A stretch of DNA of 64,000 nucleotides from the NCBI GenBank assembly GCA_910589415.1, contig OU342630.1, positions 75,016,186-75,080,185 of the forward strand, written 5' to 3'. The notes under the pieces were generated by a model. The model made no database searches. It saw nothing but the letters and a program-made list of their open reading frames with translations, and had not been told where the DNA came from. Numbering within the stretch: position 1 is the first letter of the stretch; each line of letters starts with the position of its first letter. The position numbers were made by a program, and so were the translations under genes. Shown one piece after another: positions 45,701 through 57,700 of the stretch. The DNA is from Malachius bipustulatus. Its lineage: Eukaryota; Arthropoda; Insecta; Coleoptera; Melyridae.

Positions 45701-48700
45701 TATCTATAAAGCCGTAAAAAGAAAGGTTGAGAAATATGAGCATTTATTGAAACAGAATTCATTTTCATAAATTTCGCTGTGGAAACTTTTGGCCCTTGGA
45801 GTGGAGCGAAGAAAGCTACAAAATACGCTCGAAAATACGTTATTGATGTCTTAGGAGAAAAAAAATAAAATAAAATTTTACCGCAACTCTTTTTGAAGCA
45901 AATATTAAGTATTTCCATTCAAAGAGGAAACGCTGCAGTATGATGGGGATGGTAACATTTAGTAGGAGCTTTGAGATGAAAGATATCTTTTCTTTTTGTT
46001 ATCTATGTATGTAGTGAACCATTGATTGATACTAACTCCCAACTAATCAAACGCGTGTTAATTATTTTTCTTTTTTTTTTGCAGTCCATGTTTGCAAGAA
46101 TTAGTCAAACTACCGAGAATGGTGGCAGTGAGAACGGAGATGTCGCGGCTGCTCCTGATCCAAAGCCCACTTCAAAAGCTAAGAAGGGGACGATTGAAAA
46201 CACTTACCAGAAAAAGACACAGCTTGAACACATTCTTTTACGGCCAGACACCTACATCGGCTCCGTAGAAAAGGTGACGGAACAGATGTGGGTCTATGAT
46301 TTAGAAAAGGAAACGATGGTGCAAAAACAAGTCGAATATGTGCCGGGCCTCTTTAAAATTTTTGATGAAATTCTCGTCAATGCTGCCGACAACAAGCAGA
46401 GAGACAAGAAAATGGACTGCATCAAGGTTGAAATTAACGCCGAAAATAATGTGATTTCAGTTTGGAACAACGGACAGGGAATACCTGTCGCCATGCACAA
46501 GGAGGAAAATATGTTTGTGCCGACAATGATCTTTGGGCATTTATTAACTTCTTCGAACTATAACGACGAAGAAGAGAAGGTAACGGGAGGAAGAAATGGT
46601 TATGGTGCAAAACTTTGCAATATTTTCAGTACCAAGTTTACCGTCGAGACCTCTTCTAAAGAGTACAAGAAGCAGTTCAAGCAAATTTGGGCAAATAACA
46701 TGACAAAAGCTTCCGAACCAAAAATTAAACCCTATCCGGGGGAAGATTTCACAAAAATTACATTTTCTCCAGATCTAGAGAAATTCAAAATGGACAAACT
46801 AGATGATGACATCATTGGAATTATGTCCAGAAGAGCTTTTGATGTTGCCGCATCCACCAGAGGGGTGAAGGTATTTTTAAATGGCAAACGATTGCCTATT
46901 AAAAATTTTAAAGACTACATTGAGTTGTACATAAAAGGAACAGACGACGACTCTGGAAATCCACTGAAGATTGTTTATGAATCTCCAAACGAAAGATGGG
47001 AAGTTGCAGTCACACTGTCCGATAAAGGATTCCAACAAGTGTCATTTGTTAACAGTATTGCAACAACAAAAGGTGGTCGGCACGTTGATTATGTAACAGA
47101 CATGATAGTAAAACAGATAATAGAAATTTTGAAAAAGAAAAATAAAGGTGGTGTGAACATTAAGCCTTTTCAAGTTAAGAATCACATGTGGGTGTTTGTC
47201 AACTGTCTTATTGTAAATCCGACGTTCGATTCACAAACAAAAGAAAACATGACGCTACAGTCGAGAAGCTTTGGTTCAAAATGTCAGTTATCGGAAAAAT
47301 TCATCACCCAAGTAACGAAAAGTGGTATCATCGAATCTGTTTTAACGTGGGCAAAGTTCAAGGCCCAAACTCAGTTGGATAAAACCAGCGGTAAGAAACA
47401 ATTAAGACTGAAGGGAATCCCAAAATTAGAAGATGCAAACGAAGCCGGAACGAAGAACGCATTAAAATGCACCCTTATTCTTACTGAGGGAGATTCGGCT
47501 AAAACGTTAGCCGTCTCTGGCTTAGGAGTCATCGGTCGGGATCATTATGGAGTTTTTCCTTTGAGGGGTAAACTTCTCAACGTCCGTGAAGCCACTCACA
47601 AGCAGATCCTGGAGAACGCCGAAATCAACAACCTGATTAAAATCCTCGGACTCCAGTATAAGAAGAAATACAACAACGAAGACGATATGAAGACCCTTCG
47701 ATACGGTAAAGTCATGATAATGACCGATCAGGACCAAGACGGATCCCACATCAAAGGTCTCTTGATTAATTTTATCCATTACAACTGGCCGGAATTGTTA
47801 CGTCGTAATTTTCTGGAAGAATTCATCACACCGATTGTCAAAGCGACCAAACGCGGAGAAGAGTTTTCTTTTTATTCACTTCCGGAATTCGAAGAGTGGA
47901 AACAGAATACACCCAATCATCACACATATAATGTGAAGTACTACAAAGGTATGTTTGTATGAATGAAATTATTAGATCCTATCTATCATATCTTAGCTGT
48001 TTGTGCAGACAGTCAGACAGATGGTAAAAAAGCGAGCTAATAAATAATAAAAAAAAAAATGAACCTCTGGTCATATCAGATAATATCATACGATACAATA
48101 ATTTATTATTTTCAGGTTTGGGTACTTCGACTTCGAAGGAAGCTAAAGAATACTTCTCTAACATGAGTCGTCACAGAATTCGTTTTCTGTACAAAGGCCA
48201 GCAAGATGACGACGATATTGTGCTCGCGTTCAGCAGAAAACACATCGAACACCGTAAGGAATGGCTCACAAATTTCATGGTAGAGAGTAGGCGAAGAAAG
48301 CAAATCGGTCTTGCTGAAAAATACCTCTATGCCAAGGACACCAAAGCCGTCACCTATTCTGACTTTGTAAACTTGGAACTGGTGCTTTTTTCAAATGCTG
48401 ATAATGTCCGTTCTATTCCGTGCTTGGTAGACGGAATGAAACCTGGTCAGCGGAAAGTCATGTTCACTTGTTTCAAGCGTAATGACAAAAAGGAAGTGAA
48501 AGTCGCGCAGTTGGCCGGGTCAGTTGCCGAACACTCTGCATATCATCACGGTGAAGTCTCCCTTTGCATGACGATCGTTAACTTGGCTCAAAATTTCGTC
48601 GGGAGCAATAATATCAACTTGCTGCAGCCGCTCGGTCAGTTCGGGACCAGACTCTGCGGAGGAAAAGATTCGGCCAGTCCGAGGTACATATTTACCAAAA

Positions 48701-51700
48701 TGTCGCCACTGACAAGACTTATCTTCCATCCGAGCGATGACCCGTTGCTCAAACATGAATACGACGACAACCAAAAGATCGAACCTGTATGGTATGTCCC
48801 TATAATTCCGATGATTCTGGTAAACGGTGCTGATGGAATCGGGACAGGGTGGATGACAAGAATTCCTAATTATAACCCCAGGGAAATTGTCCAAAACTTA
48901 CGGCTCATGATCGATGGTGAAGACCCTGTGCCAATGATTCCTTTTTATAAAAATTTCAAAGGCACCATTGAAGATTGCGGTGACAGCCGGTACGTTTTAA
49001 ATGGCGAGGTATCAATAATCGGACCAGATAAGATCGAAATCACAGAACTTCCGATCGGAACATGGACTCAGAATTATAAAGAAAATGTGTTGGAACAACT
49101 TCTACATGGTAAGTAGGTACCTATCTTAACTGGGTGGATAAATTTATTTTTTGCATACAGTTTGTTCTTTGAAAGAATCAGAAAATGTTCGTGATTCAGT
49201 GGGGTAAGGGGATTTTACTGATCGTCACAAAAGTAACTAAAGTGGGAGTTGATTGCCATTTAAAAGAATAAGTTAAATTGAATCATGCTCGCAAGTAAAA
49301 AGATTAATTATTATCGTAATTTCTGAAAATTTTACCAAGTGCATCATAGTTTGTTGATTTTTGTCATTTTCAGGATCTGAAAAGCAAAAATCAATTTTAT
49401 CCGACTATAAAGAATACAACACCGACACGACTGTAAAATTCATCGTAACTTTTCCGTCTGGGCAATTGGAAAATGTGCAGAAAGAAGGAATTCATAAAGT
49501 GTTTAAATTACAACATATTATCACCATAACGTCGATGTGTTGTTTTGATGAACTGGGCTGCTTGAGAAGGTAATCTTTTGTTCTTATATATTCTTTTGTC
49601 CATCCTCAAATGCGAACATATGATTTTACCATATGAAGATATTAGAAGAATGCCAGTAGTATTAGAAGAATATTAAATTCCTTAGGTTTCAAATGGGGCT
49701 AATAATTGGATTTTTAATGACCTCATTTCAGTTTAGATTTTCCTAAAATGAATAATTGGCAGACGAGTGGGAAAACTCGTCTGGGAAAAAATGAGTTAAA
49801 ATTAAAATTATATTTCAAAATTCCTTTAAGTTGATATGTATCTCTTTTGACAAAAAAATTTAATTTGAATTAATGTAACAACACCGCCCCCCAGGCCTCT
49901 TGATCGTCTACATTCTACAAAATGCAACTAGGACCCTCCTCTTGTTGTGTTGTTTTCTTGTAGCCACCCTTGGTTCTCGGATAGGGTATGCAAAATTTCA
50001 GGAGTCATGAAATACCTGTGTCATCAGCTTTTCTTCCTGTGAGATTATGGAATCAAATAGCAACACTACTTGATCTATATTCCACACTTGATACCATTTC
50101 ATTCCTTACAAATGAAATCTTGAGTTAATTATTCCATTTACATATTCATTTTTTTGCATTATAAATATTTCATATTTTGTTTATTAATTATTAATTACTT
50201 TTATACAATTCAAATTTGTTTTGCATCTTCAATTATTATTTTTCTATCAAGGTAATTTATTTATTTGAATAGATTTCCGATGCTGTTCCTGCAGATGTTT
50301 AAAAAGACCTGCTTGAGTCACTTCAATCTTACTTTGTGAGGGTTGTAAAAATTCCAAGATTACAATGAATTATACCCTTTGGTGGTTTCACTTTCTTTGA
50401 GTGTTTGGTTTACAATAGGGTCTTTAAGGGTTGCCAGTTTGGGCAGCACTACTTGAAGTTCAAGCTTGTGGTTTTTACTGTTTTCATGTTTCCAAATTTC
50501 ACTGAGTCATCAATTTGCAGAGAGAGGACGGCAGCATCCCACTGGCCTTCTCCCTCAGGCCACTCTGTTCAAGTGAACATCGGTTTTACAAGACTTATAC
50601 AATAATAAAAACACTGAAGGCACACTCGCATTCATGCAACTGCTGTAAGAGAATAACTTGATCACTTTTGATCGGAGTTTACCGTAACAGGCTATGCTCT
50701 GACATTACAGAACCCATATTTGTTTTGTTTGTTTTGCTTTTAATCCTTCATTTGTCCTTATTAATGTTATAAGTATTACTCCCAACTTTTTGAATTCGTT
50801 GTTTTTAGTTGTCAAAGTTCAATATGAGCTACAAATTGATACTACTTAACAAACAAACTAGAAATGAAGTTAAACTTCCCGTGGTTAGTGAGGTGACTTG
50901 CCTTTTATTTTCTTTGTACTTTTATATGTTTAGGCCTTCTGTTTATTACATTTTCTGTGCACGGTATTTTTGTTTATGCTGTAACAACCACCCCCCTACC
51001 CCCGATGATCGTCTAAAAAAATGCCGCTAGGACCCACTCTCGTTGTGTTGTTTCTTCTTGTAGCCACCCTAGGTTCTCGGATAGGGTATGCAAAAGCTCA
51101 GGAGTCAGAAATATCTATGTGATCAAAATTTCTTCCTTTAAGATTAAAGAATCAAGTAACATCACTATTTCATCTATATTTCAAACTGGATGCCTTGATT
51201 ACCTTGATCTCTTTGGATCTGAGTTTACCGTAAAAGGCTACGCTCTGACATTTTGGAACTCGGTGTTGTTTTGTTTTTTTGTTTGTTTTGGTTTTAATCC
51301 TTCATTTGTTCTTATTAATGTTATAAGTATGCTACTCCAACTTTTGATGTAAACCTCGCTCTATTTGAATTTTGTTGTTTTGCTTCTAGAGGTTTTAGTT
51401 GTCAAAGTTCGAAATGAGATACAAATTGATGCTTAACAAACAAACTAGAAATGAGGTTAAACTTCCCTTGGTTAGTAAGGGGACATGTCTTTCGTTTCTG
51501 TTTCTACCTTTCTGTTTGTTTTGGCCTTTTATTTATTTCTGAGATGTCTCACTTCTCTTTCCTATCGCTTAAACCTAAAGTTAATTGAATATTTGCAATG
51601 ACTGAAATTATTTCAAGCGGACCTATACTTTCTGATTTTGAGAGAGGGAAATTTGGCAACAATGTCGATCAAAAAAATGTATAATCGATTAATTTATAGT

Positions 51701-54700
51701 TCTTCTCTTGTAATTTTCAATATTCTGAAAGGAGTTCTCTAGTTGCTAATGTAAAAAGCTGCAGAAAATTACAGAATACCTTCATTTTTTAAATTTCTCT
51801 TGAACAGCAAATAACTTAATTTAATACCAAATTAATACTTATTAACTCAGCTTATAAAAAAACAAAATACTTGGAAGTACCTATGAATAAAGTATACAAA
51901 TGCATACAAAACTTTAAATCTGAATGTTATTCCCTATATTCGGCTCTGAGACTGGACATCTTGTATACAGGATGTCCCATAATATGTGGGCAATCTCTCG
52001 GATTTGGGTAAATTTCGTAAAAATAAATGAAAAAATAGCTATAAAATTAATTCCTCAGAGACACCCCTACAAAGATATTAGCTGTTGAAGTTGAGGGTTG
52101 AAAATCAAATTTTTGCAATAACTTTTTTATTTCTTGACCGATTTTGATAATTTTTGGTTTTATTTTGTATTATTTTGGACTGTTTAGAATAGTGTTTCAT
52201 AATCTTTGGTAGCACACACATAGACCTCGGGATGGCATAACCCCTTCATTCACTTGAAAGAAAACAATAAAAATTATAATTTTACAGTTTTTAATGTTAA
52301 TTTTCTTTTTATTTGACATTTTTTACATAAAAAATGTATCCTTATTTATTTCGATAGAGCGAACCGTTATCGAGATAAACGTGTCCTTCTAATAGGTGAT
52401 GCGTCGCAGGAACTTTCTAAATTTCAAGTAAATTTTAACAAGATGGCTGATCTTTGACAGTAAATTGAGCAGGAAACAAAACAATAACTTAATTAAATAC
52501 ACGTCAAATAGTGTCAAAAATTTTATTTCATACAGATTCAATTCTAACTGATTTTAAAATGAGTTACAAAAACGCTGAATACGCAGAAAATCAGTTAGAA
52601 TTGAATCTGCATGAAATGAAATCTTTGACACTGACGTGTATTTAATTAAGTTATGTTTTGTTTCCTGCTCAATTTACTGTCAAAGGTCAGCCATTTTGTT
52701 AAAATTCACTTGACATTTAGAAAGTTCCTGCGACGCATCACCTATTAGAATGACGTTTATCTCGATAACGGTTCGCTCTATCGAAATAAATAAGGATACA
52801 TTTTTTACGTAAAAAATATCAAATAAAAAGAAAATTTACCTTAAAAACCTGTAAAATTATTATTTTTATTGTTTTATTTCAAGTGAATGAGGGGGTTATG
52901 CCATCCCGAGGTCTATGTATGTGCTACCAAAGATTAAGAAACACTATTCTAAACAGTTCAAAATAATACAAAATAAAACCAAAAATTATCAAAATCGGTC
53001 AAGAAATAAAAAAGTTATTGCAAAAAATTGATTTTCAACCCTCAACTTCAACAGCTAATATCTTTGTAGGGGTGTCTCTGAGGAATTAATTTTATAGCAA
53101 TTTTTTCATTTATTTTTACGAAATTTACCCAAATTCGGGAGATTGCCCACATATTATGGGACACCCTGTATAGGTACTATAAATGTTTTCTTCTTTTTTC
53201 TTTTTGTCAAATGTATTTTATATTTTGTTTCCTGTAATTGGGCTCTTTGTCTGTTGGAAACAATAAATTATTATTATTATTATTATTATTATTATAAAGG
53301 GTAATTCACAACTTGTGACTTTCTCTTCAAGGGGTTATGGGACCACAAGAAAATTCACTTCATAGTGCGCCTAAAAAAAAATTAAAAACCTATATTATGG
53401 TTTACGACAAATAATAATAAAAATAAAATTCCATCATAAGCATCCTGAGCTTTACCCTTGAACTTGAAAGGAAATCACAAGTTATGATTCTCATTATTGA
53501 GCATGTACAATAAAAAAAAATTATTTTGCAGATTCGATTCAGTCGTAGATATTTTGAAAGAATTTTTTACTCTTCGTTTGAAAACGTATCAGAAGCGTAA
53601 AGATTATTTAGAAGGTATACTGGAAGCCGAAGCCAAAAAACTGAGCAACCAGGCGCGTTTTATTAAAGAAAAGTGCAACAATGAGCTTATTGTGGAAAAT
53701 AAAAAACGCAAGACGATTGTAGATGAACTGATAAAGAGGGGATACGATCCAGATCCAATTTTAGAGTGGAAAAGGAAAGTGAGCATGGAAGACGAAGAAG
53801 AACAAGAGGAGGGAGATGATTCGCAAGAACAGCTTGCATCGTTGTCTAAGAAGAAGCCTATTGACCCTGGTAAGGCTCGACTCGGGTTCACAAAATTTCA
53901 CGTCTAATATAATCATTGTTTCTTAGAAAAAGCTTTTAAGAATTTATCAGAAGTAAAGCAGTTTGATTATTTGCTTGGCATGAGCATGTGGATGCTGACT
54001 GATGAAAAGAAAAATGAATTACTTCGCCAGGAAGAGAACAAAAAAGCTGAACTGGAAAGTCTCAAACGTAAAAGTGTATCCGATCTGTGGAAAGCGGATT
54101 TGGATGCTTTCATAGAAACTTTGGATGAAGTTGAAGAAAAAGAACGCAACGATGACACTGGATTGAAATCCAAAGATAAGAAAGTTCTGGTAAGATGATA
54201 TTTAAGTAAAATATTTCAACTGTTACTTTAAATTCTATGGTTTTTTTCAATGCATACGTAGGAAGTGAAGACAGGGAGGGTGAGAACAATATTTCAATAA
54301 CTTCTCTTTGGTTGTCAATTTTTGAATAGTTTTTTAGTATTATTATTATTTATTAATTAAGCTGCAATTTCTTGTTTTAGAAATTCATTGCAGCCTAGTT
54401 TTTTTTTATATTTATATTTATGTTATTTATTCAGAGAAGAACTTCATACATATGTAGAACTTATGACTTATTTTTTACAGGGTGTAACATAAGTAGCGGC
54501 TTTTAATTATTTTAAAGGGTTCGTTGTCATTTTTTAAGGAAAAATGTTCATATTATCCAAACGTGAGGTCTCTTGAATATTTTTAGAAATATACAGTGTC
54601 CAAAGTTTTATTAAAAAAAATTGATTTTTTATTAATATTCAAAAATCTTTTTGTTGATTTCATCTTGGCATGTTTGTTAGCATGGAAAACTTTACAAATG

Positions 54701-57700
54701 TTTATACCGTGTTGGCTGCATGATGCTAGGTATGTAGAAATGAACAGGTAAAGATAGCTATACAGGGCGATCACGAAATCGCAGACACGATAATACCAAT
54801 GCCAATGCATTAATTGTTATTTATTAATCGTGTGATCCACAAAATTTTTCATCAACTAGTGCCTTGGAAGAGAGAGATAGCTATTGCAGTCATGTCTGAG
54901 CTCATTGCACCTGAGCACACCTACCAATGGTTTGCATTTTATCTGAGAGACTGGCAGACATGCTTCATTTTTTCCAAGGCACTAGTTGATGAAAATTTTG
55001 TGGATCACCCGATACATTAAGGATTGTAAGTTCATTTACTTTTCCTCCAGCATGGCTTCCTTAAGAAGATATGACCAATTTTGTAGAAAAAAAGTTACAA
55101 CACTTCTTCAGGCAGAAAAATAGTATGTAAAGTCTATTTTTTATTTAGACCGACTTGTCAAACAGCTGTCAAGTTGGTAGCTTGTGCAATCTTTGAACAG
55201 GTTAACCTGGATCGCGGTTAAAATTTCTAACCAACTTTACCGATGTAGATGGTGTATCATGTCAATAATCAATAACCTTAACCCAATACCTAACACAATG
55301 ACAGGAGACAGTTGATAAGATTTTACCAAAAAAAGCGTTCCGTAATTCAACATTCAATCACACTATGTATTTACAATAACCATAACCTGGGTTGTGATTT
55401 TGTGATTATTTAAAAGGTGAACACACCTTAGGATAGTCAAGAGAATAGTTCCTAAACTAATTTAGGTTATGTTGATTAGTTAAATGTAATTTAAATTCAA
55501 AATCCGAAAAACAAACTCATTTCTTTTAAAGGTAGATTTAAAATTTTTAGAGACATTTATAAGAAGTAGTGTAAGTACCTTTTTTAATTACTACCAAACA
55601 GTTACATTGATTAATGTACCAACCATTAATATTGTGTACATTGACCAATAAAGATTGATTCGATTTGATATGCGCTAAGTAAGTATCGGATGTTTGCGGA
55701 GCGCGCGCCTCCTCGTGGATTTCTTTCGCACTTTTGTGCGGCATACTGATCGTTGACAGCTCGTTTCAATAAAATGAAACCTTTCTTAAAATCATTATTT
55801 GGAAGTAGTGTATTTCTAGATTTTTTAATTTATTATGACTACAATTATTATTAAAAGTCATTTCTAAGCACCCAGTCTCGACTGCTTTCGTTTTAAATCG
55901 TTGAGAAATGGGCGAAATCTCATGATGAGTTTTCACATATGAGCGATGTTAGAGAATACGTTTACATGGAACTTTTCTTCAAGGAACCGCTCTTTCAGAG
56001 AGACTCCTGGTGCACATAGCACTCATAAAAATGAAAAACCTATTATTGTCCCATTGTTCAGGTGATATATTAATTGTTCCATTAAAAAAATATCACCTTT
56101 CTTATCAACATAATAAGTTCACATTTCAGCTCATGTTTTAGGGTTTTTTATTCAGCTTATGTATAATAAGTCGAAGAGTTTTGAACATATTTTGCAGTTG
56201 TAAAGTAGGCAAATGTTACCCTTCGTCTGAAATACAGCTCGAAAAAATTATAGCAGTAGTATTGTTTGCTAGTATTACTTATATGCCTTAAATTATTAAC
56301 TAAAATTTTTAACTTTAATTTACTATCTAAAAAAAGATTCAGGAGTAATAAATACGTATGTAATCGCAAGCATTTAAGGTACTCGTGTACAACAAACCCT
56401 TCCCGATTTTTTTTACCTGAACGACCTCATGTTTGCAATAACAAATACATTAAAATGAATAGCGGGCACGCAGGACTTGCCGCATGAAAGTGTCAAATTT
56501 GCCTACTTGGTGGCGCCACAATAGTTACTTGTTTAGCCTATAGTGCGGTTTTTTTAAATTTGCACCAAAAAATTACACGTTAAGAAAAAGCATATAGGTA
56601 AAGTGAAACCAACTGAGAAACTCGCTATTTTTATATGATAATGTTTTATTATTTGTACTTACCTACCTGTCCTTTTGAAATTTAGCATAAAATATTAAAT
56701 ACGAAAAGCATTAATTCCTGCATTAAGCAATCAAACAAAGGGGAATCACCCCTTGAAATTAAAGTTACCACTTACGTTACACCCTGTATATATATGTGAG
56801 TATAAATAAATACTTATCCAGGGTCGCTGACTTTTCATTGTCCACTTAGGTATACAATGAGGACGTTCATAGTCCTTCCCCTGACCTTAAATTTTCAACC
56901 CAATGAGATAGAACCAACTGAATTTTACTACTTTTTTTTACATAAAACCGATTTGTTAAATGTCAAAGATGACGTTAAGCCACTGTCAACTTCAAAATTT
57001 TAAGGAACAGGGGAGTAGTGTGAGACCTTCAAATTATCTACACAAATATGATGTTAGTTTTCAATTTTGATAATTTGTTTCGGTCGTCGACATTTATAGT
57101 CCCCCCCTTCTCTAAATTTTGAGTTGGCTAGTCAAAATTTGAAACTAACATAATTTTTGTGTAGATAATTGAAATACCTTTAAAATGAGTTTGAGAACCA
57201 TGCTCCTCAAAATTCTAACATCTTTGACATTTGACAGATCAGTTTTATGTCAAAAAGTATTGAAACTCATGCCATTTGATTTAGTTTTTTTTTTACCAAA
57301 GTTCAATCTCATTTGGATCAAAAATTAAGGGCGAGGGACACCATAAACGCCCTCACTGACACAAAGACTGGAAAAATTGACAACTAATATAATTTTTGCT
57401 CGTATAACTGAAATAGCTTCAAAATAAGGTCTCACATGACCCCCCCTCATGCCATTTGATTTAGTTTTGTTTCAAAGTTCTAGCTCATTCAATAAAAAAT
57501 TAAGGCCAGGGGGGACTATAAACGTCTGCACTCTATTTACTGTAATATGAAAAATACAAAAAAAGTTAAATTAGAAAATTTACGTAAATTAATTTTTTTT
57601 ACAGAACTAGGTTTTATGTAATTTCTGGTTACAGTGATTTCAGCATGATGGTGCTCCTCCTCATACCAGTGACAAATTGTTAATTTTTAAATGATCAATT

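Noticed and set aside
46022..46084. In-frame ATG 46022 as the Top2 start
   Set aside because: The segment is a polypyrimidine tract before an acceptor and encodes a hydrophobic string foreign to Top2. The MADIK exon at 42709 fits in phase.
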